Numbered from the stretch's first letter, positions 1 to 10,234 are shown. The stretch is 64,000 nt of DNA from Halomonas gemina (GCF_023554995.1 NZ_JAMJPK010000005.1:124001-188000), one strand, 5' to 3'. The notes: generated from the letters alone by a model not told the origin. Numbers and translations are program-made.

Positions 1-214
1 CGCCACGCTGCCCGGCCAGTTCGGCCACCAGCAGGCCGGAGAGGCTCTCCGCATCCAGGCCGCGGGTGACCGGCGGCGCACCCGCCATCGGGTCCTCGGC
101 GGGTGCGGCGGCCGAGGAGGCCCCCGGCAGGCCCTGGCAGCCGGCGAGCAGGGTCGCCAGCACCAGCGGCGCCAGGGGGGAGCGAGTGAATCGGGGGAGG
201 GTTCCGCGGGGCAT
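1..214 (-). CDS. TPR-repeat lipoprotein, N-terminal part only
   Basis: The reading frame starts at an ATG on the minus strand at 214 and runs off the left edge, so only the first 71 codons are present. The product begins with a basic stretch, a hydrophobic segment and a lipobox (LLAGC, then Q), which predicts lipidation at that Cys and export to the envelope. After an Ala/Pro-rich linker comes a segment resembling LDAESLSGLLVAELAGQRG, typical of the N-terminus of the TPR lipoprotein encoded divergently from hemA in Pseudomonas (between hemA and lolB). The TPR repeats themselves are outside the window. The divergent position next to hemA supports the call. Confidence 0.7.
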   Translation of the reverse strand, partial: MPRGTLPRFTRSPLAPLVLATLLAGCQGLPGASSAAAPAEDPMAGAPPVTRGLDAESLSGLLVAELAGQRG

Positions 215-300
215 GCGCGTCTCGTGCCAAAGGACGAGGCGTCAGCATAACGGCTCGACTCCCCCGGGCAAAGCATGATCCCGGTCACGGCATGTCATGG

Positions 301-329
301 CGCCTCGGGCGGGCGGCCTGTGGTAGAAT
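301..329 (+). promoter_or_regulatory. Candidate extended -10 promoter of hemA
   Basis: TAGAAT at 324-329 is preceded by TGG, giving an extended -10 element. No good -35 is visible at the expected distance. It lies about 90 bases upstream of the hemA start in the 202-base gap between the divergent lipoprotein gene and hemA. Assigned by eye only. Confidence 0.35.
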
Positions 330-416
330 GCTGCGCTTCGAGGATGGGCGGTCCGCGTCGACGGATATCACCACAGCGCCCCTGCCGGAACCACGACTCG
401 TGAAGACGCCGAACGC

Positions 417-1685
417 ATGACGCTTCTTGCCCTGGGAATCAACCACCGGACCGCCACCATCGAGGTGCGCGAGCAGGTCGCCTTTTCGCCGACGCAGCTC
501 GAGGCGGCGCTGGCCGAGTTGCGTGCCCTCCCCGAGGTGCACGAGGCGGCGGTCCTCTCCACCTGCAACCGCACCGAGCTCTACTGCGTCACCGAGGCCG
601 TAGGCGAGCGCGAGATCCTCGACTGGCTGGGTCGTTTCCACGGGCTGCGGGTGGAGGATCTCTCGCGCTGTGCCTACCACTTTCTCGAGAACGACGCGGC
701 CCGGCATCTGATGCGGGTGGCGGTGGGGCTGGACTCCATGGTGCTCGGCGAGCCGCAGATCCTTGGCCAGCTCAAGGATGCCTACCAGGCGGCCCGCCGG
801 GCCCGGGGCCTGGGCGGTGAGCTGGAGTGCCTGTTCCAGAATACCTTCGCCGTGGCCAAGCAGGTACGCACCGAGACGGGCATCGGTCGCAACCCGGTGT
901 CGGTGGCCTATGCGGCGGTGAGCCTGGCCAGCCGCATCTTCGACGACTTCACCCGCTCGCGGGCGCTGCTGATCGGCGCCGGCGAGACCATCGAGCTGGT
1001 GGCGCGTCACCTCCACGAGGCGGGGGTGCGCCGGCTCACCGTGGCCAACCGCACCCGCGAGCGGGCCGAGGCACTGTCCGGGCCGCTGGGCGGCGAGGCG
1101 ATCACCCTCGATGCGATCCCCGAGGCCCTGGTCGAGGCCGATATCGTGATCTCCTCCACCGCCGCACCGCTGCCGATCCTCGGCAAGGGCATGGTCGAGC
1201 GGGCGCTGAAGAAGCGTCGCCACCGCCCCGTCTTCATGGTCGACATCGCCGTGCCCCGGGATATCGAGCCCGAGGTGGGCGAGCTCAGTGATGTCTTCCT
1301 CTATACCGTCGATGACCTCCAGGAGGTCATCGAGGAGAATCGCCGGCATCGCCAGGTGGCCGCCGACCAGGCCGAGTCGCTGATCGAGCACGGCGTAGGC
1401 AACTGGCAGCATGAGCGGCGTATCCGCAGCGGCGGCGAGCTGATCCGCGACGTGCGTGCCCGCGGCGAGGCCATGCGCGACCTCTCCGAGCAGCAGGCCC
1501 TGGCGCGCCTGGCCCGTGGCGAGGACCCCGAGCTGGTGATCCGCCGCCTGGCCCACCAGCTGACCAACCGGCTGATGCACCGTCCCACCGTGGCGATGCG
1601 CGAGGCGGCCTCCCGGGAGCGCCGCGACCTGCTGGAGGCCGCCACCGCACTGCTGCTGGATGAATCCACCGACCACTCCCGATAG
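417..1685 (+). CDS. hemA: Glutamyl-tRNA reductase
   Basis: HemA reduces glutamyl-tRNA(Glu) to glutamate-1-semialdehyde with NADPH, the first committed step of C5-pathway tetrapyrrole synthesis in the cytoplasm. The 422-residue protein has full family length. It opens with the classic LALGINHRTA motif and has the catalytic Cys50 in STCNRTE. An NADPH-binding Rossmann segment (LLIGAGETIE) lies near residue 185-195, and the C-terminal dimerisation helix region is present. The ATG at 417 gives the canonical N-terminus. It is first in a tight hemA-prfA-prmC cluster, with 9 bases to prfA, an order conserved in gammaproteobacteria. Confidence 0.97.
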   Translation: MTLLALGINHRTATIEVREQVAFSPTQLEAALAELRALPEVHEAAVLSTCNRTELYCVTEAVGEREILDWLGRFHGLRVEDLSRCAYHFLENDAARHLMRVAVGLDSMVLGEPQILGQLKDAYQAARRARGLGGELECLFQNTFAVAKQVRTETGIGRNPVSVAYAAVSLASRIFDDFTRSRALLIGAGETIELVARHLHEAGVRRLTVANRTRERAEALSGPLGGEAITLDAIPEALVEADIVISSTAAPLPILGKGMVERALKKRRHRPVFMVDIAVPRDIEPEVGELSDVFLYTVDDLQEVIEENRRHRQVAADQAESLIEHGVGNWQHERRIRSGGELIRDVRARGEAMRDLSEQQALARLARGEDPELVIRRLAHQLTNRLMHRPTVAMREAASRERRDLLEAATALLLDESTDHSR

Positions 1686-1694
1686 GATGCGCCG

Positions 1695-2789
1695 ATGAAA
1701 GCCACCCTGCGCCAGCGCCTCGATGCCTTCGTCGAGCGCTTCGAGGAGCTTTCCGCCCTGCTGGCGGAGCCCGAGGTGATCAGCGACCAGACCCGCTTCC
1801 GCGACTACTCGCGGGAGTATGCCGAGCTCGAGCCCCTGGTGGAGGCCTGGCGCGGATACCGCGCCGTGGAGGCCGACATCGCCTCCGCCGAGCAGCTCCT
1901 CGGCGATGCCGACGCCGAGATGCGCGAGCTGGCCGAACTGGAGCGGGATGAGGGGCGCGAGAGGCTCGAGGCCCTCGAGGTCCGGCTCAAGCAGCTGCTG
2001 GTGCCCCGGGACCCCGACGACCGGCGCAACGTCTTCCTCGAGATCCGCGCCGGCACCGGCGGCGACGAGGCGGCGCTGTTCGCCGGGGACCTCTTTCGCA
2101 TGTACGCCCGCTACGCCGAGCAGCACGGCTGGAAGGTGGAGGTGGTGAGTGCCAGCCATGGCGAGCAGGGCGGCTACAAGGAGATCATCTCGCGGGTCAA
2201 GGGCGAGGGGGTCTACGCGCGGCTCAAGTTCGAGTCCGGCGCCCACCGGGTGCAGCGCGTGCCGGCCACCGAGTCCCAGGGGCGCATCCATACTTCCGCC
2301 TGCACGGTGGCGGTGATGCCCGAGGCCGACGAGGTGGGCGACATCGACATCGACCCCAACGACCTGCGGGTGGACACCTTCCGCTCCAGCGGGGCCGGCG
2401 GCCAGCACGTCAATACCACCGACTCCGCGATCCGCATCACCCACCTGCCAAGCGGCGTGGTGGTGGAGTGCCAGGAGGAGCGCAGTCAGCACAAGAATCG
2501 CGCCAAGGCGATGTCGCTGCTCGCCGCAAGGCTCAAGCAGTCGGCCGTGGCCAGCCAGCGGCAGCAGCAGGCCGATGCCCGGCGCTCCCTGGTGGGCTCG
2601 GGCGATCGCAGCGAGCGCATCCGCACCTACAACTTCCCCCAGGGCCGGGTCACCGACCACCGCATTAATCTGACGCTCTACAAGCTCCCCGAGGTGGTCA
2701 GCGGCGAGCAGCTCGACGACGTGATCGAGCCGCTGATCCACGAGTACCAGGCCGAACAGCTGGCGGCCCTCCAGCAGGACGCCGGATGA
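1695..2789 (+). CDS. prfA: Peptide chain release factor 1
   Basis: RF1 recognises UAA and UAG stop codons and triggers hydrolysis of peptidyl-tRNA on the ribosome. The 364-residue protein carries the RF1-specific PAT tripeptide in [14 protein letters not shown] near residue 190. The catalytic GGQ loop (GAGGQHVN) has GGQ at residues 235-237, and its Gln is the substrate of the PrmC methyltransferase encoded next door. The N-terminal coiled domain and C-terminal tail are intact. The stop codon overlaps the prmC start by 4 bases (ATGA), implying translational coupling of the factor and its modifying enzyme. Confidence 0.97.
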   Translation: MKATLRQRLDAFVERFEELSALLAEPEVISDQTRFRDYSREYAELEPLVEAWRGYRAVEADIASAEQLLGDADAEMRELAELERDEGRERLEALEVRLKQLLVPRDPDDRRNVFLEIRAGTGGDEAALFAGDLFRMYARYAEQHGWKVEVVSASHGEQGGYKEIISRVKGEGVYARLKFESGAHRVQRVPATESQGRIHTSACTVAVMPEADEVGDIDIDPNDLRVDTFRSSGAGGQHVNTTDSAIRITHLPSGVVVECQEERSQHKNRAKAMSLLAARLKQSAVASQRQQQADARRSLVGSGDRSERIRTYNFPQGRVTDHRINLTLYKLPEVVSGEQLDDVIEPLIHEYQAEQLAALQQDAG

Positions 2790-3655
2790 CCCTCGACGCC
2801 CTGCTGGCCCGGGCCGCCCGGCGCCTCCTCGAGGCCGGCTCGCCGAGCGCGCGCCTCGATGCCGAGGTGCTGCTCTGCCACGCGCTGGGCGTCGATCGCA
2901 CCTGGCTCTACACCTGGGGCGACCGCGAGGCGCCGCTCCTCGAGCGGGCCCGCTTCGAGGCGCTCCTGGCGGCGCGCGCCGCCGGCCAGCCGGTGGCCTA
3001 CCTGACCGGCGAGCGGGAGTTCTGGGGGCTGCGGCTTTCCACCTCGCCGCATACCCTGATTCCGCGCCCCGATACCGAGCGGCTGGTGGAGGCGGCCCTG
3101 GCGCTTGGCGCGTCCCCGCGGGGCCGGCTGCTGGACCTCGGCACCGGCACCGGGGCCATCGCCCTGGCCTTCGCCAGCGAGCGGCCCGGCTGGCGGGTAG
3201 TCGGCATCGACCTTAGCCCGGAAGCGGTGGCCCTGGCTCGGCACAATGCCGAGCGGCTCGCCATCGGCAACGTCGAGTTCCGCGCGGGGGACTGGTTCGC
3301 CGCCCTGGAGGATGGCGCCGAGCGCTTTGCGCTCATCGTCTCGAATCCGCCCTATATCGCCGCGGACGACCCGCACCTGGCGCGGGGGGATCTGCGCTTC
3401 GAGCCGCACGGCGCCCTGGTGGCCGCCGAGCAGGGGCTGGCCGAGCTGCGCCACCTGGTGGTCGAGGCCCGTGCCTACCTGGTGCCCGGCGGCTGGCTGC
3501 TGCTCGAGCATGGCCATGGCCAGGGGGAGGCGGTGCGCGACGCCCTCGCCGCGGCCGGCTATGGGGAGGTCGCGACCCTTCGCGACCTCGGCGGCCACGA
3601 CAGGGTCAGCCTGGGACGTCACGCTGAGGGCGGGACTGGAGGGGGGCGGTCGTGA
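2786..3655 (+). CDS. prmC: Release factor glutamine N5-methyltransferase
   Basis: PrmC methylates the Gln of the GGQ motif in RF1 and RF2 using S-adenosylmethionine, which increases termination efficiency. The 289-residue protein has an N-terminal helical domain, a SAM-binding motif I ([13 protein letters not shown]) near residue 117, and the NPPY motif at about residues 187-190 that binds the substrate glutamine amide. It overlaps prfA by 4 bases and is the last gene of the hemA-prfA-prmC operon. A short inverted repeat follows about 60 bases downstream. Confidence 0.95.
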   Translation: MTLDALLARAARRLLEAGSPSARLDAEVLLCHALGVDRTWLYTWGDREAPLLERARFEALLAARAAGQPVAYLTGEREFWGLRLSTSPHTLIPRPDTERLVEAALALGASPRGRLLDLGTGTGAIALAFASERPGWRVVGIDLSPEAVALARHNAERLAIGNVEFRAGDWFAALEDGAERFALIVSNPPYIAADDPHLARGDLRFEPHGALVAAEQGLAELRHLVVEARAYLVPGGWLLLEHGHGQGEAVRDALAAAGYGEVATLRDLGGHDRVSLGRHAEGGTGGGRS

Positions 3656-3713
3656 TGTGGTACATCTTGGTCAGCAAAAAACGCCACGTCTCGTCGCCTT
3701 TGCATTCGTGAAA

Positions 3714-3744
3714 CCCACCGGGGTGCCATCGGTGGGGTGATTTT
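3714..3744 (+). terminator. Possible terminator after prmC
   Basis: A 7-bp inverted repeat, CCCACCG (3714-3720) and CGGTGGG (3730-3736), is separated by 9 bases and followed by GTGATTTT. The U-run is short, so the hairpin is only a plausible rho-independent terminator. It sits between prmC and the lrp-like gene in a 149-base gap. Confidence 0.4.
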
Positions 3745-3804
3745 CAGGTGATCGTGCTGTCGCGACGACGTGAACTGCCCATAACTACCGGCACGCCCAC
3801 GACC

Positions 3805-4305
3805 ATGAAAGCCAAGACCCGCTCGCTCGACCGCATCGACCTCAAGATTCTGCGCTGCCTGCAGGAGAACGCCCGCATCTCCTATGTCGACCTGGCCTCC
3901 CGGGTCGGGCTCTCCACCACGCCATGCCTGGAGCGCGTCAAGCGCCTGGAGCGTTCCGGCATCATCCGCGGCTACAAGGCGCTGCTCGACCCCCGGGCGC
4001 TCAAGGCCAACCTGCTGGTGTTCGTCGAGATCAGCCTGGAGACCCAGTCGCCGGCGGTGTTCGACGAGTTCCGTCGCGCCGTGGCCAAGCTGCCGCAGAT
4101 CCAGGAGTGCCATCTGGTCTCGGGGCAGTTCGACTACATCCTCAAGTGCCGGATTCCCGAGATGTCGGCCTACCGCCAGCTGCTCGGCGACGTGGTGCTG
4201 ACCCTGCCCGGGGTGAAGGAGTCCAAGAGCTACGTGGTGATGGAGGAGGTCAAGGAGGACTTCAGCCTCCACGTGCCCGACATCGAGGAGTTCGATGAGA
4301 AGTGA
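3805..4305 (+). CDS. lrp: Lrp/AsnC-family transcriptional regulator (Lrp-like)
   Basis: This is a feast/famine DNA-binding regulator that senses amino acids, chiefly leucine. The 166-residue protein has an N-terminal winged helix-turn-helix (LDRIDLKILRCLQENARIS, then VGLSTTPCLERVKRLE) and a C-terminal RAM ligand domain (IQECHLVSGQFDYILK, then LPGVKESKSYVVMEEVKE). Both closely follow E. coli Lrp. An in-frame GTG at 3748 would add 19 residues, but the ATG at 3805 gives the family-like N-terminus. The last bases overlap a possible GTG start of the next gene. The true Lrp role, rather than a paralogue, is likely but not proven by sequence alone. Confidence 0.88.
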   Translation: MKAKTRSLDRIDLKILRCLQENARISYVDLASRVGLSTTPCLERVKRLERSGIIRGYKALLDPRALKANLLVFVEISLETQSPAVFDEFRRAVAKLPQIQECHLVSGQFDYILKCRIPEMSAYRQLLGDVVLTLPGVKESKSYVVMEEVKEDFSLHVPDIEEFDEK

Positions 4306-4313
4306 GCCCGCCG

Positions 4314-5063
4314 ATGGATGACCAGGCCCTGCTGCGCTACAGCCGCCAGATCATGCTCGACCAGGTCGACATCGACGGCCAGGAGCGGCTGCTGGCCGGC
4401 CACGTCCTGGTGGTCGGCGCCGGCGGGCTGGGCTCGCCGGTGGCTCTCTACCTGGCGGCCGCGGGCCTCGGCCGGCTGACCCTGGCCGATGCCGACCGGG
4501 TCGAGCTCTCCAACCTGCAGCGCCAGATCGCCCATGCCACCGCCGATCTCGGCCGCAACAAGGCCGAGTCGGCCCGGGAGGCGGCGCTCGCCCTCAACCC
4601 CGGCTGCACGATCCGCGCGATCAGCGAGCATCTCGACGGCGAGGTGCTGGCGCGGGCGGTCGCCGCGGCGGACGTGGTGCTCGACTGCACCGACCGCTTC
4701 TCCAGCCGCTATGCCATCAACGCCGCCTGCCGCACGGCCCGGGTGCCGCTGGTCTCCGGGGCGGCGATCCGCTTCTCCGGCCAGCTCGCCGTCTTCGATG
4801 CCCGCGACCCCGACGCTCCTTGCTATGCCTGCCTCTACCCGCCGGACGGCAGCGGCGACGAGGCGCTCAGCTGCGCCGAGAGCGGCGTGGTGGCACCCCT
4901 GGTGGGGCTGATCGGCAGCTTCCAGGCCCTGGAGGCGATCAAGCTGGTCAGTGGCGCCGGCACGCCCCATCGCGGACTCTCCACCTTCGACGGCCTCAGT
5001 GGCCAGTGGCGCCACTTCCGGGTGCCGCGCGACCCTGCCTGTCCGGTCTGCGGGCCGGCCTGA
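4314..5063 (+). CDS. moeB: Molybdopterin-synthase adenylyltransferase (MoeB/ThiF family)
   Basis: This E1-like enzyme adenylates the C-terminal Gly-Gly of a ubiquitin-fold sulfur carrier (MoaD or ThiS) for molybdopterin or thiamine synthesis. It has the RYSRQI start, a nucleotide-binding glycine motif (VVGAGGLGSPVALYLA), the VELSNLQRQ segment, and two Cys pairs (CYACLYP and a C-terminal CPVCG) that bind zinc. I chose the ATG at 4314 (249 residues). A GTG at 4302 overlapping the lrp stop would add four residues. MoeB and ThiF are hard to separate without partners, and no moa or thi gene is in view, so the symbol is the usual default. The LysR gene follows after 10 bases. Confidence 0.85.
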   Translation: MDDQALLRYSRQIMLDQVDIDGQERLLAGHVLVVGAGGLGSPVALYLAAAGLGRLTLADADRVELSNLQRQIAHATADLGRNKAESAREAALALNPGCTIRAISEHLDGEVLARAVAAADVVLDCTDRFSSRYAINAACRTARVPLVSGAAIRFSGQLAVFDARDPDAPCYACLYPPDGSGDEALSCAESGVVAPLVGLIGSFQALEAIKLVSGAGTPHRGLSTFDGLSGQWRHFRVPRDPACPVCGPA

Positions 5064-5073
5064 GGAGGCGCCC

Positions 5074-5979
5074 ATGAGCGACCACCCGGTGGCCCCCCTG
5101 GGCCAGGTCAGCGACTTCGACATCCGCCTGATCCGCGTCTTCAAGGCGGTGGTGGAGTGCGGCGGCTTCTCCGCCGCCGAGGGGGTGCTCGGCGTCGGCC
5201 GCTCGGCCATCAGCCTGCACATGAACGACCTGGAACGCCGCCTGGGGCTGCGCCTCTGCCAGCGAGGCCGCGGCGGCTTCTCGCTCACCGAGGAGGGGCG
5301 CCAGGTGTACGAGGCGGGGCTCACCCTGCTGGCCTCCCTGGAGACCTTCCGTACCGAGGTGAACGGGCTGCACGAGAGCCTGCGTGGCGAGCTCAATATC
5401 GGCATCACCGACAACCTGGTGAGCATGCCCGAGATGCACATCACCCACGCCCTGGCTGAGCTCAAGGCGCGGGGCCCGGAGGTGCGAGTCAACATCGCCA
5501 TGGAGGCGCCCGACAGCATCGCCCGCGGTGTGGTGGACGGCCGGCTGCACGTGGGGGTCGTGCCCGAGGTCAACCTGCCGTCGAGCCTGGCGAGCGAGGC
5601 GCTCTACGACGAGCGCTCCCTGCTCTACTGTGCCGACACTCATCCCCTGCACGCCGAGGCGGTGACGAATCCGGCGCTTCTCGCTGCCCACGAGGCGGTG
5701 GTGCCCGCTTACCCCCTGCCGGAGGCCGCCCGGGCGGCCCATGCGCGGTTGCATGGGGCCGCCACGGCATCGGATCGCGAGGGCGCGGCCTTCCTGATCC
5801 TTACCGGCTGCTACATCGGCTACCTGCCCGACCACCTGGCCGCCCCCTGGGTGGCGGCCGGCCGGTTGCGGGCGCTGTGTCCCGAGACCTGTTGCTACCG
5901 CATCCCGCTGGTGGCGATCACCCAGCGCGACCGGCGCCCCCATCGCGTGCTGGAGGCCTTCCTGGCCGCGCTCGGTTAG
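5074..5979 (+). CDS. bauR: LysR-family regulator, BauR-like
   Basis: The 301-residue protein has an N-terminal winged helix-turn-helix (FDIRLIRVFKAVVECGGFSA to about residue 65) and a periplasmic-binding-like effector domain. The ATG at 5074 follows a strong GAGGAGG ribosome site; the open frame extends further upstream, but that part overlaps moeB. It ends 12 bases from the convergent omega-amino-acid transaminase gene. In Pseudomonas aeruginosa a LysR regulator, BauR, sits next to the beta-alanine:pyruvate transaminase gene bauA and controls beta-alanine use. The pairing and the shared style (SAISLHMNDLE, LNIGITDNL) make a BauR role likely. The effector is inferred to be beta-alanine. Confidence 0.7.
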   Translation: MSDHPVAPLGQVSDFDIRLIRVFKAVVECGGFSAAEGVLGVGRSAISLHMNDLERRLGLRLCQRGRGGFSLTEEGRQVYEAGLTLLASLETFRTEVNGLHESLRGELNIGITDNLVSMPEMHITHALAELKARGPEVRVNIAMEAPDSIARGVVDGRLHVGVVPEVNLPSSLASEALYDERSLLYCADTHPLHAEAVTNPALLAAHEAVVPAYPLPEAARAAHARLHGAATASDREGAAFLILTGCYIGYLPDHLAAPWVAAGRLRALCPETCCYRIPLVAITQRDRRPHRVLEAFLAALG

Positions 5980-5991
5980 GCGCCGAGCCCG

Positions 5992-7350
5992 TCACGCCAG
6001 TCGGTCCAGGGTCGTGGCCACGGCATCGAAGAGCCGCTCGAGCTCCATTTCCGTGCTGCCGAACGGAGGACCGAACTGCAGGGTGTCGCCGCCGTAGCGC
6101 ACGTAGAAGCCCGCTTCCCAGAGCGCGAGGTGGGCATCCCGGGGGCGGATGGTCGGGTCGCCGTCGCGGGGGGCGAGCTGCAGGGCCCCGGCCAGGCCGT
6201 GGTTGCGGATATCCACCACGTGCGGGTGACCCCTGAGCGCGTGGAGCTTCGCCTCGAACGCCGGGGCGATGGCCCGCACCTGGCCGGGGAAGTCCTCGCG
6301 CTCGAAGAGGTCCAGCGTCGCCAGCCCCGCTGCGCAGGCCACGGGATGGGCGCTGTAGGTATAGCCGTGGGGAAACTCGATGGCATGCGTCGGCCCGCCC
6401 CCCGCCATGAAGGTGTCGAAGATCTCCCGGGAGGCGATCACGGCTCCCATGGGCACCGCGCCGTTGGTGAGCTGCTTGGCCACGTTCATGATGTCCGGGG
6501 TGACCCCGAAGGCCTCGGCACCGGTGCGTGCCCCGGCGCGGCCGAAGGCGGTGATCACCTCGTCGAAGATCAGCAGGATGTCGTGGGCGGAGCAGACCTC
6601 GTGCAGCCGCTCCAGGTAGCCCCGCGGCGGGACGATGACCCCGGCCGAACCGGACATCGGTTCGACGATCACCGCGGCGATGCTGGAGGCGTCGTGCAGG
6701 GCGATCTGGTCGAGCAGGGCGTCGGCGAGTTCCGCCCCGCTGTCGGCCTGGCCGCGGGTGAAGGCCAGTGCCGGCTGGAGGGTGTGGGGCAGGTGGGTGA
6801 CGTCCATCAGCTGGCCGTAGTGCTTGCGGTTGCCGCCGATCCCGCCGAGGCTGGTGCCGCCCACATTGACCCCGTGATAGCCCTTTGCGCGGCCGATCAG
6901 CCGGGTCTTCTCGGGACGCCCCTGGAGGCGCCAGTAGGCACGCGCCATCTTCACCGCGGTGTCGGCGGATTCGGAGCCGGAGTCGGTGAAGAAGACGTGG
7001 TCCAGCCCGGGCGGAGTGAGCGCCGCCACCCTTTCGGCCAGCTCGAAGGCCAGCGGGTGGGCGACCTGGAAGCCCGGGGCATAGTCCAGCCGGCCCAACT
7101 GGGCCGCCACCGCCTGCTGGATCTCGGCGCGGTTGTGGCCGGCGCCGCACGTCCAGAGGCCGGAGAGGGAGTCGAACAGTCGCCGACCGCGGTCGTCGAT
7201 GAAGTAGCGTCCCTCGGCAGCCGTGATCACCCGCGGGTGGGCATGAAAGTCGCGATTGGCGCTGAACGGCATCCAGTAGTGGTGGTTGAGCGGGGTGGGG
7301 CCGCTGCCGTTCTCGACGGCATGGGGGGCAGGGGCAGTCGACGCCGTCAT
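5992..7350 (-). CDS. bauA: Omega-amino acid:pyruvate transaminase, BauA-like
   Basis: This class III PLP-dependent aminotransferase probably moves the amino group of beta-alanine (or another omega-amino acid) to pyruvate. The 452-residue protein has HVFFTDSGSESADTAVKMA (cofactor phosphate region), IFDEVITAFGR (Asp contacting the PLP ring nitrogen) and NVAKQLTNGAVPMG with the Schiff-base Lys. I chose the ATG at 7350 because GGAGA stands a few bases upstream; the open frame extends to 7473 but without support. It is convergent with the BauR-like regulator. Beta-alanine arises from spermidine and spermine degradation, which fits the adjacent polyamine locus. BauB, BauC and BauD partners are not here. 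Confidence 0.8.
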   Translation of the reverse strand: MTASTAPAPHAVENGSGPTPLNHHYWMPFSANRDFHAHPRVITAAEGRYFIDDRGRRLFDSLSGLWTCGAGHNRAEIQQAVAAQLGRLDYAPGFQVAHPLAFELAERVAALTPPGLDHVFFTDSGSESADTAVKMARAYWRLQGRPEKTRLIGRAKGYHGVNVGGTSLGGIGGNRKHYGQLMDVTHLPHTLQPALAFTRGQADSGAELADALLDQIALHDASSIAAVIVEPMSGSAGVIVPPRGYLERLHEVCSAHDILLIFDEVITAFGRAGARTGAEAFGVTPDIMNVAKQLTNGAVPMGAVIASREIFDTFMAGGGPTHAIEFPHGYTYSAHPVACAAGLATLDLFEREDFPGQVRAIAPAFEAKLHALRGHPHVVDIRNHGLAGALQLAPRDGDPTIRPRDAHLALWEAGFYVRYGGDTLQFGPPFGSTEMELERLFDAVATTLDRLA

Positions 7351-7781
7351 GGGGGTCTCCTCGGTCGGGGTGTGGTCCTTCCTGGAGCATGGGGGGTGTC
7401 TCGGGTCGATAAAAGGCTCTCCTGCTGACCCTTGCGTGAGTGAACCCTGACGTGACGGCGGGGCCGCCGTCACCTTCTATCGCTTGGGCGTCCGGCTGGG
7501 TGATGGTGATTACTTGACGACGCCAGCCCGGTCTTCCGGGGCTAAGCCCGACCGCCTCCTTGCCGGATCTTTCGCATCATTCTTTAAAAAACAGTTTGTT
7601 GGATAAGGTCAGGAGGGAGGTTCTCTGGGGCTTGATGAGTCCCTGCTACCATCAAGGTATTAAATACTTGACAGGCGTTGCGGTGCTGGTGTCAAACTGA
7701 GGTGGCCTGCCCGGGCGGTTTCACCGGGCGAGCGAACCAACAACAATCAGCGCACCGCGCATCACACAACAGGTGTCTCGC
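7351..7781. other. 431-base divergent intergenic control region
   Basis: This gap separates the bauA-like gene (leftward) from the polyamine oxidase/transport run (rightward). I see no coding frame in it. It contains a perfect inverted repeat with 10-bp arms (GTGACGGCGG and CCGCCGTCAC, 7452-7473), an AT-rich patch (TTCTTTAAAAAACAG near 7580) and an imperfect palindrome, CAAGGTATTAAATACTTG (7653-7670), that runs into a consensus TTGACA (7668-7673). It probably carries divergent promoters and regulator sites. Confidence 0.5.
7653..7696 (+). promoter_or_regulatory. Candidate promoter/operator of the polyamine transport run
   Basis: TTGACA at 7668-7673 is a perfect -35 hexamer and overlaps the end of the imperfect palindrome CAAGGTATTAAATACTTG. 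The -10 position at about 17 bases (GTCAAA) is poor, so the promoter may need an activator, or the palindrome may be an operator. It is about 85-110 bases before the first + strand oxidase gene. Confidence 0.35.
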
Positions 7782-9074
7782 ATGACGACCCCGCCGCCGC
7801 TGGCCCCGCCCGCCTCCTGGTATCGCGACTCCATCGCCGTCGAGCTCGGCGACTGTCCCCCGCTCGAGGGCGAGGTGCGGGCCGATGTCTGCGTGGTCGG
7901 CGGTGGCATCACCGGTTGCTCGGCGGCACTGCACCTGGCCGAGCGGGGCTACTCGGTGGTGCTGCTGGAGGCCGGGCAGATCGGGCATGGCGCCTCCGGG
8001 CGCAGCGGGGGGCAGATCCTTCCGGGACTGGGCACCGATATCGGCACCGTGGAGAAGGCCCTGGGCCGGGAGCGGGCCCGGGACATCTGGGAGATGAGCC
8101 GCGAGGCGGTGCGCCTGACCGCCGAGCTGGTCGAGCGCCACGCGATCCCCTGCGAGCTGGCCTGGGGCTACCTGCATGCCGCGGTCAAGCGGCGCCACGT
8201 ACGCGAGCTCGAGGCCTTCCGCGAGCGCATGGCGCGCGACTACGGCTACCCGGCGCTCACCATGCTTCAGGGGGAGGCCCTGCGCGAGCACGTGGTGACC
8301 GATGCCTATCCGGCGGCCCTGCATGATGCCGAGGGCGGTCACCTGCACCCCCTCAACTATACCCTGGGCCTGGCCCGGGCGGCGCGCCACGCCGGGGTGG
8401 CGATCCACGAGCAGAGCGCCGCCGTGGAGGTCCGCCACGGCCAGCCGGCCAGCGTGCTCACCGCCGCTGGCCGGGTCACCGCCGACTTCGTGGTGCTGGG
8501 CACCAACGCCTACCAGGCGGGCCTGGTGCCCGAACTCTCCGGTCGCATCATGCGTGCCGCCAACTACATGATCGCCACCGAGCCGCTCTCGGCCGAGCGG
8601 GCGGCCCGGGTGCTGCCGCGCAACGATGCCCTGTCCGATGCCAACTTCGTGCTCGACTACTATCGGCTCTCCGCCGACCGTCGCCTGATCTATGGCGGCG
8701 AGGTCAGCTACGATGGCCGGGAGCCGCGGGGCCTCGAGGCGCGCATGGATGCCAAGATCGCGCGGATCTTCCCGGTGCTCGAGGGGGTACGCATCGACTA
8801 CCGCTGGGGCGGGGACGTGGCCATCACCCTCGACCGGGCCCCGGACTTCGGCCGGCTGGGCCGCAACGTCTACTACGCCCAGGGCTACTCCGGGCATGGC
8901 ATGGCCCTGTCGGGCCTGGCCGGCAAGCTGCTGGCCGAGGCCATCGCCGGCCAGAGCGAACGCTTCGACGTCTTCGCCGCCATGCCCCATCGCCACTTCC
9001 CGGGCGGCGCCCTGCTGCGCAAGCCGCTGCTGGTGCTGGCCACCAACTTCTACAAACTGCGGGACCGGCTGTGA
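7782..9074 (+). CDS. puuB: FAD-dependent oxidoreductase, gamma-glutamylputrescine oxidase-like (copy 1)
   Basis: This DAO-family flavoprotein likely oxidises a gamma-glutamylated polyamine to the aldehyde. The 430-residue protein has an N-terminal FAD motif (VCVVGGGITGCSAALHLAE), GASGRSGGQILPG after the second strand, HLHPLNYTLG, and the C-terminal RNVYYAQGYSGHG signature shared by PuuB/PauB proteins. I chose the ATG at 7782, preceded by AGGTG at a good distance; a GTG at 7773 is also open. It heads a run with the ABC importer (32 bases to the ATPase). Two more paralogues lie at 15777 and 26671, so the symbol denotes family, not proven substrate. Confidence 0.8.
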   Translation: MTTPPPLAPPASWYRDSIAVELGDCPPLEGEVRADVCVVGGGITGCSAALHLAERGYSVVLLEAGQIGHGASGRSGGQILPGLGTDIGTVEKALGRERARDIWEMSREAVRLTAELVERHAIPCELAWGYLHAAVKRRHVRELEAFRERMARDYGYPALTMLQGEALREHVVTDAYPAALHDAEGGHLHPLNYTLGLARAARHAGVAIHEQSAAVEVRHGQPASVLTAAGRVTADFVVLGTNAYQAGLVPELSGRIMRAANYMIATEPLSAERAARVLPRNDALSDANFVLDYYRLSADRRLIYGGEVSYDGREPRGLEARMDAKIARIFPVLEGVRIDYRWGGDVAITLDRAPDFGRLGRNVYYAQGYSGHGMALSGLAGKLLAEAIAGQSERFDVFAAMPHRHFPGGALLRKPLLVLATNFYKLRDRL

Positions 9075-9106
9075 ACCGGGCCATCGAGAACCGAGAGGGC
9101 ACCCCC

Positions 9107-10234
<1,128 letters not shown>

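Noticed and set aside
285..2741. 818-codon open frame on the minus strand opposite hemA and prfA
   Set aside because: Composition is that of an antisense shadow in GC-rich DNA (runs of His, Gly, Leu, Ala); the + strand holds two clear core genes.
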